Assembly: GCA_017614155.1 (NCBI GenBank)
Contig: JAGACK010000021.1
Span: forward strand, 1 to 59,656
Length of the DNA: 59,656 nucleotides
Direction: 5' to 3'
Source: Lachnospiraceae bacterium
GTDB lineage: Bacteria; Bacillota; Clostridia; Lachnospirales; Lachnospiraceae
Shown: one piece after another, positions 1 to 8,185 of the stretch
Layout: each line of letters opens with the position of its first letter
Numbering within the stretch: position 1 is the first letter of the stretch
Notes under the pieces: generated by a model
Databases searched by the model: none
Told to the model about the DNA's origin: nothing
Seen by the model: the letters and a program-made list of their open reading frames with translations, nothing else
Program-made: the position numbers and the translations under genes

Positions 1-290
1 TGCACTGTTATGTTGTGATTGAAGTTAAGATTAGAGCCTTTGAACCTGGAGATATGGGGCAAATAGGTACGTACGTAGCTGCTGTCGATGATATTCTACG
101 CAAAGAAGGCGATGCGCCTACAGTAGGATTACTCGTATGCAAAAACAAGGATAACGTACTGGCACAATATGCGGTAAACAGTTCCAATGCCCCGGTAGGT
201 ATATCAGAGTATGAATTATCAGATCTCATGCCGGAGAATTTCAAAGGAACATTGCCGTCTATTGAAGAAATAGAACGCGAATTACAATAA
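1..290 (+). CDS. DUF1016/YhcG-type PDDEXK nuclease, C-terminal fragment (gene continues upstream of window)
   Basis: The reading frame is open to the left edge, so this is the end of a longer gene. The visible 95 or so residues read YVVIEVK, then an FEPGDMGQIGTYVAAVDD stretch, GLLVCKNK, and a final PENFKGTLPSIEEIERELQ. These are the hallmarks of the C-terminal nuclease half of DUF1016 (YhcG) proteins, where the E-x-K of the first strand belongs to a PD-(D/E)XK active site. Such proteins are often found beside restriction systems and on mobile DNA; their role is not settled. The GTG at 15 is internal, not a true start. Assignment to the family is confident; activity cannot be judged from the fragment. 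Confidence 0.8.
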   Translation, partial: HCYVVIEVKIRAFEPGDMGQIGTYVAAVDDILRKEGDAPTVGLLVCKNKDNVLAQYAVNSSNAPVGISEYELSDLMPENFKGTLPSIEEIERELQ

Positions 291-322
291 TGAGTGACGG
301 ATACATCGTTGAGTTTGTTTAG

Positions 323-454
323 AGCCGCCTTCAAATCGCAGATTCTACAGGAGAGGTAAAGAATAGTCTGAAAAATGCCGATATACATTTATACAAGGAT
401 GGCACATGGTTTCAACGGAATGAACGCGAAATCTTGTGCTATTCTTATTTGTAG
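323..454 (+). pseudogene. Possible remnant of a gene 3' end
   Basis: An open frame without its own start runs between a TAG at 320 and a TAG at 452-454. It reads protein-like (for example KNADIHLYKDGTWFQRN). It could be the tail of a decayed gene between the nuclease and the next coding region. I do not recognise the family. It may also be chance. Confidence 0.2.
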
Positions 455-465
455 GAGGATTGGCT

Positions 466-1263
466 ATGAGCATTAGCACCTTACAGGATATCAATTATTT
501 GATTTCCAATATAAACTCCACAGCGAATAAAAGAACATCGCAAGTTACAGAAGGCACGGGCGTTTCCACGTTTTCGGAAATATTGTCTGAAGTATGTGGG
601 AATAGTACTGATGTAAGCGGGATGTTTCAATCTGCATTTTCTAACTATAATGTTCAGACTAAGGTTGGCAATTGCAATGTTCCGTGGAAGTGCTGGGATC
701 GAAACGATTTTCCGATATGGGAATATTTTAAGCAGGATACATCGGCGGATTGCTTAAATAATTGGAGACCGACCGGACCTGAACCGCCGCAGACTGATAG
801 GAATGTTCAGAAAGGGCTAAGTCAGATTGATTACGGACAGATGGTTATTTTAATGCCGGAAAGCCTTCAAAGAAAGATGGAGGCAGATCCGGTATTTGCC
901 GAAGAGGTGTTAAAGAAAGTACAAAAGTGGAAAGATGATTACGACCGAGAAGATAATGCAATTGCCGCTTCCCTTGGTTATGATCTATACTTAAACCAAC
1001 TGTCAAAAAGTTACTGTATCCAATTAAACGAGGATGGAAATGTCGGGGATCATACAGTCACTGGTGGAGGCTTCGATGATCCACATGATTCTAGCGTTAC
1101 TGTAATAAGCAGTGATGATCATCTGATAATCAGAAAATCTGTAAGTAAGGAATCAAAAGTGACGGTGACGAATGCAATATCAACAATGAATTCCGAAATA
1201 AACTATGAAAGCGTCGCTCCGATATTAGCAGATATACGATTCAAGAAGAACCCGGAATCATGA
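466..1263 (+). CDS. Hypothetical protein, DUF6033-like
   Basis: The 265-residue protein starts at the ATG at 466, where AGGAGG at 453-458 lies 7 nt upstream; an upstream in-frame start at 436 lacks such a site. It has no signal peptide or membrane segment. The centre contains YGQMVILMPESLQRKMEADP followed by a charged helix (EEVLKKVQKWKDDYDRED) and a short NEDGNV turn. This pattern recalls DUF6033 proteins, which are common and uncharacterised in Lachnospiraceae; I make that link from memory with moderate confidence. An unusual Trp/Cys patch (VPWKCWDRNDFPIW) lies near residue 85. Low G+C and an isolated position suggest accessory DNA. Function unknown. Confidence 0.7.
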   Translation: MSISTLQDINYLISNINSTANKRTSQVTEGTGVSTFSEILSEVCGNSTDVSGMFQSAFSNYNVQTKVGNCNVPWKCWDRNDFPIWEYFKQDTSADCLNNWRPTGPEPPQTDRNVQKGLSQIDYGQMVILMPESLQRKMEADPVFAEEVLKKVQKWKDDYDREDNAIAASLGYDLYLNQLSKSYCIQLNEDGNVGDHTVTGGGFDDPHDSSVTVISSDDHLIIRKSVSKESKVTVTNAISTMNSEINYESVAPILADIRFKKNPES

Positions 1264-1343
1264 AAGGAAGGGCTCCGGATATCAGGTTTTGGCATTGACA
1301 TCATGTAAAAGATAGTGTTCATTTGTTACGGTAACATTTGCCG

Positions 1344-1405
1344 GTAGTAAAGAAAGCAGGAAAACAGTAGTAAAACACGGGTCGTTTTACTACGTTTTTA
1401 CTACT
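1344..1405. repeat. GTAGTAAA repeat cluster with a perfect 10-bp hairpin
   Basis: GTAGTAAAAC (1367-1376) and GTTTTACTAC (1384-1393) form a perfect 10-bp stem with a 7-nt loop. Another GTAGTAAAG lies just upstream (from 1344) and another TTTTACTAC just downstream (about 1396-1404), giving two forward and two reverse copies within about 60 bp. It sits between two same-strand genes, 150 bp before the phosphatase. It could be a terminator, as T-runs follow, or a regulator binding region. Confidence 0.5.
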
Positions 1406-1547
1406 TTTCGTGGCCGAGATATGCCGAGATTTGCCGAATTTTGCCGTTTTAGCACATTTTTCAATGGCAGGATACCGGCCGGAAGTCGATAGGCAAAATG
1501 TGGCAAAACACGGCATAAACCGGTCGTATTTGACGGAGGAACGTGAA

Positions 1548-2021
1548 ATGATAAAGGTTTTATTCATATGCCACGGCAATATATGCAGATCGCCGATGGG
1601 AATGTATATTTTGAGAAAAATGGTGGAGGAGGAAGGACTTTCCGGGCATTTTCAGATAGATTCCGCAGCCACTTCCACAGAAGAACTCGGAAATCCGGTT
1701 TATCCGCCTGCATTCAGAAAACTTGCAGAAATGGGGATAAATGCAAAAGGACACAGGGCTCATCAGATGTCCAGGCGCGAATATGATGAATATGACTATA
1801 TCATAGCCATGGACAAATGGAATCTGAGGAATCTTAAGTATATCACGGGAGAGGATGTCCAAAAAAAGATATCACTCTGCCTTGACTATACGGATGAACC
1901 CGGAGAAATAGATGATCCGTGGTATACACGGGATTTTGATACCGCGTATGATCAGATCTGCAGGGGGTGCAGGGGATTTCTTGAATATCTGAAGAGAGAA
2001 AATCCGGAATTAAATACATAA
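1548..2021 (+). CDS. Low-molecular-weight protein-tyrosine phosphatase
   Basis: This 157-residue cytosolic phosphatase hydrolyses phosphotyrosine through a cysteinyl-phosphate intermediate. The P-loop CHGNICRS (Cys8, Arg14; CX5R) follows the first strand IKVLFI. A C-terminal DDPWY supplies the general-acid Asp in the usual DP[WY] setting. Length is normal for the family. The ATG at 1548 is chosen because GGAGGA at 1535-1540 precedes it and because the family begins immediately before the P-loop strand; the frame stays open further upstream but without family similarity. It stands alone, with no tyrosine kinase or capsule genes nearby, so it may act on arginine or tyrosine phosphorylation in general. 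A terminator follows. Confidence 0.93.
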   Translation: MIKVLFICHGNICRSPMGMYILRKMVEEEGLSGHFQIDSAATSTEELGNPVYPPAFRKLAEMGINAKGHRAHQMSRREYDEYDYIIAMDKWNLRNLKYITGEDVQKKISLCLDYTDEPGEIDDPWYTRDFDTAYDQICRGCRGFLEYLKRENPELNT

Positions 2022-2095
2022 AAACGGTTGAAACGGATATTAAATATTACAAAAATAAGAATTAGATGGTTTTTATATGTTAATTGGAAGCATAA

Positions 2096-2130
2096 AAAGA
2101 GATCGGTTTCTGAAAAACTGATCTCTTTTC
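2096..2130 (+). terminator. Rho-independent terminator after the phosphatase gene
   Basis: A 14-bp stem (2096-2109 with 2115-2128, one G-T type mismatch) around CTGAA, ending in TCTTTTC. It is preceded by A-rich sequence and lies 75 bp after the phosphatase stop. Confidence 0.7.
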
Positions 2131-3864
2131 TCATTTAAAAATCTATTTGTGGCAATTATTCATTTTATTTTTAAATCTTAGCGGGATATTATACGAAACA
2201 AAGCTGCTTTTTAGCCGGCGGTGTGTTTAGTATCCGAATTTATTTCAAACCCCTGATCAGATAAAAAAGCAGAATAAAATCAATTTGCTGATCCAATGGT
2301 CATCAGATACGAAAAACCCGGTCTGGGAGAGAATATTTCCTACAAATGAAAAACAGGCCATTTTTAAATTAATCCAGGGTTTTTTGAGGCGCTGGGAGAG
2401 TATCATGTTCCGGCCAATATAATCGTCAGTATTTAAAATTCTGATTAAATTTTGAAGAAATCCTGCCCTGTTCCATAAAAATACGGGTTTGGACACATGA
2501 AAACATGTTTACATAATTCAAACAGAGCGGATGCGTGCAATTAATTTTTTGTACATTTTCCTATTTTTGAAATATTAAATATCATTTGTAAGATGAAATA
2601 ACGAATAATAATTTATGACGGACCGGATATATGACTGTAAATTGCATTATTACTGGATTGTATATTCAGTAATAATAAGAAGAAAACTGGGTTTTTATAT
2701 GTAAATACACCTACACCGGTAATCCATATGATTTCAGTTGAATTTACATCCGGCTGCAGATGACTGGGGCAAAAACCGAAATCTGACATTATGGAAACTT
2801 AAAATAATGAAAAAATCCCCCAAAAGGCCTCAAAAATAGTACTATTCTGAAATTGAATAAGTTTTTTCGGCGTTTTTATGATGATTTTCTTTTTTGGCAG
2901 CCTGGAGACCGCCACGTCGAAAATGTGGTCTGATACGGTAAATCTATACATGATAATTTTTTGTGTATAATATAACGCTGATTTTTCATATCAAATTGAA
3001 ATTATATAAAAAAATGGAAAAAGATTCCTGACATGGACTAAAATTGTAAGAGGTACGGAAGATATTTTTGTTATATACCAGGAATTAAAATAATAGACAT
3101 AATTACAATAAATGTTCGAGTTGAGGTGATTTGTCGTGGGAATTCATTTTTATGATAGGTTTTTAAACGGATTTTGGCATAGGATCCCTCTGGAGGGAAA
3201 ATCTGACACAAAATCCTGTTGACATAATACTAGTTATCATGTGCACTGAATAGCATATGATATTTTTTTTGAATATTTATTTCGAATTCATCTTATATAA
3301 GTAAGCTCATATAGATAAAATTGCATAAATGAATTACAGAATCATATTAGAAATATTGAAATAAGAGGGTATAATAATTAGAAGTATTTTTCATTTTTTA
3401 GCTGCTTCTGCCTACATGAGTAATCCGTTCCTTTTCACATCCGGGATCATCAGTGCGAATCTGACTGAAAAACGAGCATGTTTTGGCGAGTTATGTAAAT
3501 TATTATTTCCTCTTTTTGTCGGAAGAAAGCTATAGGGCCCTGCTATTCAGATATTGAATAAAATTTCGCGCTGGAATTACAGGCTGGCTCCGGGGAAAAG
3601 ATATTCACAGGAAGAAGAACGGAAGATACACGGAACAGAATCCGTTACTTCCGGGAACAGAAAATTGGACGATTTTATTATGGTTTTGATACTCTGTTTT
3701 CTTGCTGAATCAAAATGATGATATTGTTCAAAAATGCATAAATCCTGCATTTGTTCTGCATAGAAATATAGATATCTCACATCTGGGCGTGTTTCACGGC
3801 TGCATGATGCCGCTATAGCAGATAATTACTGAAGATTTCAGATCTAAAAAAATGTAAAAATATA
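2131..3864. other. 1.7-kb AT-rich region with no convincing gene
   Basis: Both strands hold only short frames lacking ribosome sites and recognisable protein character. It contains several -10-like elements (for example TATAAT at 2966-2971) and a short imperfect hairpin near 2906-2930. One tiny frame is worth noting: GTG at 3136 with a GAGGTGAT site just upstream, 28 codons, TGA at 3220-3222. I cannot support it as a gene. The stretch lies between two terminators and looks like degraded DNA or a regulatory/RNA region I cannot identify. Confidence 0.5.
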
Positions 3865-3897
3865 AAAAAGCCATGACCGCGAAGGTCACGGCTTTTT
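3865..3897 (-). terminator. Terminator of the degV gene
   Basis: A 14-bp stem with one mismatch (3865-3878 with 3884-3897) and a 5-nt loop lies 15 bp beyond the degV stop. On the minus strand it is followed by a T-run. Position and form fit an intrinsic terminator for degV. Confidence 0.85.
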
Positions 3898-3911
3898 CAT
3901 GGATAAACTGC

Positions 3912-4835
3912 TTAAAGAGCGTCCCAATAGCGTTTTTTGTCGTCCTCGTTGTACTGCATCCCGTCCGGCTGTACCTTTGTACAGGATACTGCAAGCGATC
4001 CGGGACCGATATGACAGGCTACACTGAGTGAAAGAGGGTCTAAAAACACTCTGTAGCCCGGAAATTCCTTTTTTACTTCATCCATGAATTCCTCGGCGAT
4101 ATCCCTGTTATATGTATAGGCCATTCCGATCCAGGCGTTGGGGTGCTCGCTGTCCTCGCCTCCGTATCCTTTTTCAAGCTCGTCTCTGATGGCTTTTATC
4201 ATGACCTGCTTTGCGTTTTTCATCCCGCGGGATTTTGCAAAGGCGTCAAGCTTTTCGCCGAATATCTTTAAAACAGGCTTAATATTCAGGATCCCGGCAA
4301 CGGTTGCCGCAGCAGGCGTGACCCTTCCTCCCTTCTTGAGGTATTTCATTGTATCAACTGTGATAAAGATGGCGGAATCAAACTTTGTTGCTTCAAGCCG
4401 TTCCTTGATCTGAGCCGCTGACATCCCGCTGTCGGCCATCTTTTTTGCTTCAAAGCAGGAGACCTTCTGTGTGACAGAGATGCGCTGATTATTTACGACA
4501 TGAACCTTTCCGTCATAGTTTTCCGCAAAGGTCATTGCGCTTTCGCATGAGCCGGACAATCCGCTTGACATGGGTATATGTACTATTTCGTCATATTCCC
4601 CGAGAAGACTGTCCCAAAGATCCATAACCTGTGCCGGAAGAGGCTGGGATGTATGGATCTCGGCATTTTCATCGGAAAGCAGTTCATAATACTGTTCCTG
4701 AGTAAGGTCGATGTCTTCAAAATAGTTCTTTTCATTTATGACAAAAGGCATGGGCAGCACGAAGAAACCGAGCTCTTTTGCGCGGCCCTGTGTGATGCCG
4801 CTGTTGCTGTCCGTTACGATCGCTATCTTTGACAT
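3912..4835 (-). CDS. DegV family fatty-acid-binding protein
   Basis: A 307-residue cytosolic DegV protein. The family binds fatty acids; the FakB members present them to the kinase FakA. The N-terminus KIAIVTDSNSGI matches the DegV opening strand, HTSQP is the conserved Ser-Gln-Pro, and IPMSSGLSGS is the lipid-head-group loop. Near the C-terminus, CHIGPGSLAVS corresponds to the conserved GPG turn. Length is typical. It is transcribed alone, away from the lipoprotein gene at 5038, with its own promoter (4871-4900) and terminator. No FakA (DAK-domain kinase) is in the window, so whether it is a true FakB is open. A second DegV domain is embedded in the hybrid kinase at 16627-20061. Confidence 0.93.
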   Translation of the reverse strand: MSKIAIVTDSNSGITQGRAKELGFFVLPMPFVINEKNYFEDIDLTQEQYYELLSDENAEIHTSQPLPAQVMDLWDSLLGEYDEIVHIPMSSGLSGSCESAMTFAENYDGKVHVVNNQRISVTQKVSCFEAKKMADSGMSAAQIKERLEATKFDSAIFITVDTMKYLKKGGRVTPAAATVAGILNIKPVLKIFGEKLDAFAKSRGMKNAKQVMIKAIRDELEKGYGGEDSEHPNAWIGMAYTYNRDIAEEFMDEVKKEFPGYRVFLDPLSLSVACHIGPGSLAVSCTKVQPDGMQYNEDDKKRYWDAL

Positions 4836-4870
4836 TTTGTATTTCCTCTTTCGTTACTTATTTTTATGCA

Positions 4871-4900
4871 ATTCTACCATATTGTTTTGTTCGGACGCAA
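4871..4900 (-). promoter_or_regulatory. Predicted sigma-A promoter of degV
   Basis: Read on the minus strand: -35 TTGCGT (4895-4900), 18-bp spacer, -10 TAGAAT (4871-4876). It lies 36 bp upstream of the degV start. Confidence 0.55.
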
Positions 4901-4905
4901 TGTAG

Positions 4906-4927
4906 TAGTGATGTCTACATCACACTA
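4906..4927. promoter_or_regulatory. Operator-like dyad between divergent degV and lipoprotein genes
   Basis: TAGTGATGT and ACATCACACTA face each other across a 2-bp centre, with a 2-nt bulge in one arm. The dyad sits just upstream of the degV -35 and 29 bp before the lipoprotein -35, a typical place for a shared regulator site. The regulator is unknown. Confidence 0.35.
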
Positions 4928-4955
4928 TTTTACATACGACATACATGGTAAAAGA

Positions 4956-4984
4956 TTGCAAATCTTATTTTTGTAATATATAAA
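4956..4984 (+). promoter_or_regulatory. Predicted sigma-A promoter of the SH3 lipoprotein gene
   Basis: TTGCAA (4956-4961), 17-bp spacer, TATAAA (4979-4984). It is 54 bp upstream of the ATG at 5038. Confidence 0.5.
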
Positions 4985-5037
4985 AACGAATAATAGTATT
5001 ATTGATTTATGATTTTTGTTGTGATAAATTATACGCT

Positions 5038-5910
5038 ATGCAAAAGAGAAGAATAATTATTTCATTATTGATTATGACCGGGCTTGCGATAGCAGCATGC
5101 GGTAAATCGGACAAGGCTTCAGAGACCGAGGCGGCAGAGGAGAACGCCGAACTTCAGACCATTGAGTTTGATACGGGAGCTGAGGAACCGGTTGAAACAG
5201 CGGTGGTAGAAGAACCGGTGGAAGAGGAACCTATAGTAATAGAAGAAACACCCACGCCTGAAGAGGATATTGAGATTACAGAGACGGTCGAAGAACCTGC
5301 CGCACAGCCTGAGACAGCTTCTTCCGATTACAGTGTGGAGGATATGGGCGAGACTGTGCTCTATACGACTGATACGGTTAATATGAGGATGGGTCCGAGT
5401 TCCACCGATTTTGATGTGGCCGAAAAACTTTCTGTCGGAACGAAGGTTACCGCAAACGGAAAGGTGAACGGATATAAAGGGGACGGAAAGACCTGGTACA
5501 GGATCAAAAGATCTGACGGTTCGACGGTATTTATCATAGCAGAGTATCTTTCCGACAAGAAACCGGAAGAAAAGGAAAAGACTGAGGATACGGCGCAGAA
5601 TAATAAGAGCGCTTCTGACGATGCCGCGAAGAAGGCTGCGGAGGATGCGGCAAAGAAGGCAGCAGAGGATGCAGCAAAGAAGGCAGCGGAGGAAAATCCC
5701 CAGACTGTTACGCCTGCAACGCCTGCGCCTGCCGCAACGCCTGTCGCAGATGCGCCCAAGAACGGGCACAAGTATCCGGATTCAAAGATAGCAGCAGACT
5801 GGGACAGGACCGGAGCAAACTCTGCAGGAAGAAAATGGGCAGAGCTTGACGAGGGAACCAAAGAGGCACTGAGGATACATTATGATGACCATGGCTGTGC
5901 CGGATGGTGA
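5038..5910 (+). CDS. Lipoprotein with bacterial SH3 domain
   Basis: A 290-residue exported lipoprotein. The signal peptide KRRIIISLLIMTGLAIAAC ends in a lipobox with the acylated Cys at residue 21. An acidic Glu/Pro/Thr-rich linker (about 25-100) follows. An SH3b domain (about 105-175: VNMRMGPSS, a YKGDGKTWYRIK strand, EYLSDK) should bind peptidoglycan. Three near-identical KKAAEDA heptads (about 200-220), an Ala/Pro/Thr linker and a conserved-looking C-terminus (DEGTKEALRIHYDDHG) complete it. The ATG at 5038 is used because the signal peptide begins there, although no strong ribosome site is visible; an in-frame TTG at 5002 is less likely. The gene is convergent with the M15 peptidase, 9 bp apart. 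Its exact role is unknown. Confidence 0.8.
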   Translation: MQKRRIIISLLIMTGLAIAACGKSDKASETEAAEENAELQTIEFDTGAEEPVETAVVEEPVEEEPIVIEETPTPEEDIEITETVEEPAAQPETASSDYSVEDMGETVLYTTDTVNMRMGPSSTDFDVAEKLSVGTKVTANGKVNGYKGDGKTWYRIKRSDGSTVFIIAEYLSDKKPEEKEKTEDTAQNNKSASDDAAKKAAEDAAKKAAEDAAKKAAEENPQTVTPATPAPAATPVADAPKNGHKYPDSKIAADWDRTGANSAGRKWAELDEGTKEALRIHYDDHGCAGW

Positions 5911-5919
5911 TCAAAGGCT

Positions 5920-6867
5920 TTACAGCGGTTTCTGGAAATGCTGATAGTCCTTCAGGGTCTTCCAGTGTCCGCCCCAGGTAAAACCGTGTTTGGTAAATAA
6001 TTTATAGGCAAGATCGTTTTCGTCGATCTTGTGTGGAAAATCAGCAGAACGGTCCGCATAGGCTTCCGATCCGACGGGAGATATGCGGATCTTTCCGTTT
6101 GGATAAGTTACATAGGGATTATAGAAGGGATTGATATCCACTGCCACACCCTGGGCGTGCTTTGACAGGTTTGCGCTCCCGGCCACGACCCTGTAGCAGA
6201 AGCAGGAGGTGTTGTCGTCATCACAGGAGGCATCATCATCCGCATTGTAATCATCGATCAGTCTGATTTTGTCTATCTGATAGCCGTTGTGATAAAGCTC
6301 GCTGAAGATATCGAGAAGATCGGCAGCTACGGCTTTGTTGCATATCATTTCGCCAAGCTTTGTTTCTCCGTTGAAATCAACATAGGAAAGCTGCAGGTAT
6401 CTGAGGTCTTCATACGGAATGGTACAGCCTTCGGCGTATGATTTTCCGGTTATGCGCATTTTGATCTCGTCTGAAAGCTCGTAAGAAGTGAAGATGCCGG
6501 CTGGATTGTCTTCATTTTCGGGATCGGCATTTTCTTCTTTTTTGGGATCTGAGTCGGGATCTGAAGCAGAAGAGTCATCGGAAGCGGCCTCTTTTGTGGA
6601 AATATCATCGGAAGAGATATCATCTGCTGTAATGATATCGGAAACGGTATTATCAGGAACAACATCTGACTGAATTGTGTCAGCGTCTCTTACAATTGTC
6701 ATAGCAGGGACGAGTGTCTCTTCTGAAGAAGTGCCTGAATCCGACTCGACACTCTCTGTGACCAAAAGCTCATCCTCGCCGTTTTTATTATGCGGAGCAC
6801 AGGCCGTGATAATGAGAGCGGGACATATCACAAAAAGGCAGGCTGCGGGGACAAGATGTTTTTTCAT
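5920..6867 (-). CDS. M15-family D-alanyl-D-alanine carboxypeptidase-like lipoprotein
   Basis: A 315-residue predicted zinc peptidase that would trim D-Ala-D-Ala or peptide cross-links of the wall outside the membrane. The signal peptide ends in LIITAC (Cys23), so it is a lipoprotein. A long Asp/Ser/Glu-rich spacer (about 30-120) separates it from the catalytic domain. Zinc-site motifs of the M15 family are present: SKHAQGVAVDIN (H-x6-D) and the terminal DYQHF, with GFTWGGHW just before it. An acidic insert (NADDDASCDDDNTSCFC) is unusual. It overlaps the upstream small membrane-protein gene by 4 bp (ATGA), indicating translational coupling. Confidence 0.88.
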   Translation of the reverse strand: MKKHLVPAACLFVICPALIITACAPHNKNGEDELLVTESVESDSGTSSEETLVPAMTIVRDADTIQSDVVPDNTVSDIITADDISSDDISTKEAASDDSSASDPDSDPKKEENADPENEDNPAGIFTSYELSDEIKMRITGKSYAEGCTIPYEDLRYLQLSYVDFNGETKLGEMICNKAVAADLLDIFSELYHNGYQIDKIRLIDDYNADDDASCDDDNTSCFCYRVVAGSANLSKHAQGVAVDINPFYNPYVTYPNGKIRISPVGSEAYADRSADFPHKIDENDLAYKLFTKHGFTWGGHWKTLKDYQHFQKPL

Positions 6868-7100
6868 GACTGATCGTCCCTGTTGGTCTCGCTGTACATC
6901 TTTGAGGGGTTCAGGACACCCCTTCCGCGCTCCGATACGCGCACGCCGTCAAGGGTGATGTTGCCGAAATCAGAGGGCTTTCGTTTAACGGTCTTTACCC
7001 TCCTTTTTGCCTCGTTTGCGGACCTTTTTATGGCAGGCATGCCTATGGACATGAAAGCTATCAAAAATGTGATGAGGATATTGAACAAGTATCCTGACAT
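6864..7100 (-). CDS. Small single-pass membrane protein
   Basis: A 78-residue protein with one hydrophobic helix at the N-terminus (YLFNILITFLIAFMSIGMPA) and a basic then mixed tail (RRVKTVKRKPSD). The start at 7100 has AGGAGA a few bases upstream on the minus strand. It overlaps the M15 lipoprotein gene by 4 bp and is probably its operon partner. No family recognised. The helix could be a membrane anchor placing the basic tail in the cytoplasm. Confidence 0.65.
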   Translation of the reverse strand: MSGYLFNILITFLIAFMSIGMPAIKRSANEAKRRVKTVKRKPSDFGNITLDGVRVSERGRGVLNPSKMYSETNRDDQS

Positions 7101-7163
7101 GGCGTTCTCCTGTTAAGTGCTCATTAACTGAATCGTTCTTATTATCTCCTAAAATTCTTTTCC

Positions 7164-7192
7164 TTGCAAGATTAAAGGAATGGTAATAAAAT
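7164..7192 (+). promoter_or_regulatory. Predicted sigma-A promoter for the 7233 operon
   Basis: TTGCAA (7164-7169), 17-bp spacer, TAAAAT (7187-7192), 40 bp before the ATG at 7233. Confidence 0.55.
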
Positions 7193-7232
7193 AATCGTTG
7201 TAGTTAAAAAGATCAGCAGGGATATATAAGAT

Positions 7233-7625
7233 ATGAAGTTTTACGATCCCAGGACGCGGAAGACATTTTCCGGTCAGGTCGAAGAGGAATACAGGTCAGC
7301 CAGACAGATTGGAGCTGTAAGGGTCGGAACAGGGCACCTTTTTTTCAGATCGGGGCTGAGGCGCTACTGCATGGCTTATGAAGAGATAAAGCGCTGTTTC
7401 AGGAGAGTGAACAGTGTTCCGGCAAAGATGTGCTGCGGCAAAGGAGAACTTCAGATAGAAAGCCTTGTGATCGCTGACAAAGAAGGAGAACTTGCGCAGA
7501 TCGGGCTTCCGGGCAGCAAGGCGGCAAGAGAGCTGATAAGTGAGCTTAAGGCAAAGATGCCCGGCGCGGATTTTTCGGCTCCGAAGAGGGACGAAAACGG
7601 AAATATTGTTCAAGAGGGCGCGTGA
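7233..7625 (+). CDS. Conserved-looking hypothetical protein
   Basis: A 130-residue soluble protein beginning MKFYDPRTRKTFSG, with a central GTGHLFFRSGLRRYCMAYEEI segment and a closing acidic tail. A Cys-Cys pair occurs in AKMCCGKGELQ. No signal peptide or membrane helix. I do not recognise the family. It is separated by one base from the next gene (7627), so the two are almost certainly co-translated. The ribosome site is weak (AGCAGGG about 15 bases upstream). Confidence 0.65.
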   Translation: MKFYDPRTRKTFSGQVEEEYRSARQIGAVRVGTGHLFFRSGLRRYCMAYEEIKRCFRRVNSVPAKMCCGKGELQIESLVIADKEGELAQIGLPGSKAARELISELKAKMPGADFSAPKRDENGNIVQEGA

Positions 7626-7626
7626 C

Positions 7627-8121
7627 ATGGAGGATATGCGGGAAACTCTTGAAAAGCTGCTGAAGTCTTATACAAGATATTACAAGATAAATACGGATTC
7701 TCCCGTTGATCCTTTTCTGGCTGAGGCAACCTTTGATATGCATGGTGAGGAGTTCTTCCTTATCAGGAGCGCAAAGATCTCCGAGGTGGATTCGCGGGAA
7801 TTTGTCTTTTTTGCAGGGGTCTCTGTTCTGGACGAAGGCGAACTTGCAAGACTTGATGAAAAAGCATGGATGACGGGACTTGGAAGGGTTGATGCGAAGG
7901 CGAACCACAGAAATTCGGATGTAGTCCTTATTATACTTGCGGAAAAATTCGCGGAAGGCATTGAAAAGGCGGTAAAAAAGACAAAGCATTACAAGAGCTA
8001 TCTGTGGGGGATCCACGGATGGAGCAATTACAGACTGGTTGCTTACGAGCTTTCTTCGGGGACGACTGTTTCCAACCGACTGGGAAACGACCTGAAAAAG
8101 CTCTTTGCAAAGCCGGAGTGA
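7627..8121 (+). CDS. Hypothetical protein, partner of the 7233 gene
   Basis: A 164-residue soluble protein starting at the ATG at 7627, one base after the previous stop. It has alternating strands and helices (HGEEFFLIRSAKISEV, DVVLIILAEKFAEGIEKAV), ending RLGNDLKKLFAKPE. An in-frame ATG at 7636 is possible but would sit too close to its GGAGG. No family recognised. The context (two-gene unit before cstA, 64 bp away) does not reveal a function. Confidence 0.65.
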   Translation: MEDMRETLEKLLKSYTRYYKINTDSPVDPFLAEATFDMHGEEFFLIRSAKISEVDSREFVFFAGVSVLDEGELARLDEKAWMTGLGRVDAKANHRNSDVVLIILAEKFAEGIEKAVKKTKHYKSYLWGIHGWSNYRLVAYELSSGTTVSNRLGNDLKKLFAKPE

Positions 8122-8185
8122 TGGGATACTCTTTCCCTGTCATTTGCGGTTCATAATAAAAAAGGGTAGAAAAGGAGAAAAAGAA

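Noticed and set aside
436-465. Upstream start for the DUF6033-like protein
   Set aside because: The AGGAGG at 453-458 would lie inside the coding region and correctly serves the ATG at 466.
2890-2950. c-di-GMP (GEMM) riboswitch suggested by a hairpin near 2906
   Set aside because: The conserved GEMM sequence elements are absent and no gene follows in either direction.
5119-5914. Long minus-strand frames opposite the SH3 lipoprotein gene
   Set aside because: They mirror the repetitive KKAAEDA and Glu/Pro-rich codons, have no ribosome sites and encode low-complexity Arg/Cys or Ala/Ser runs.
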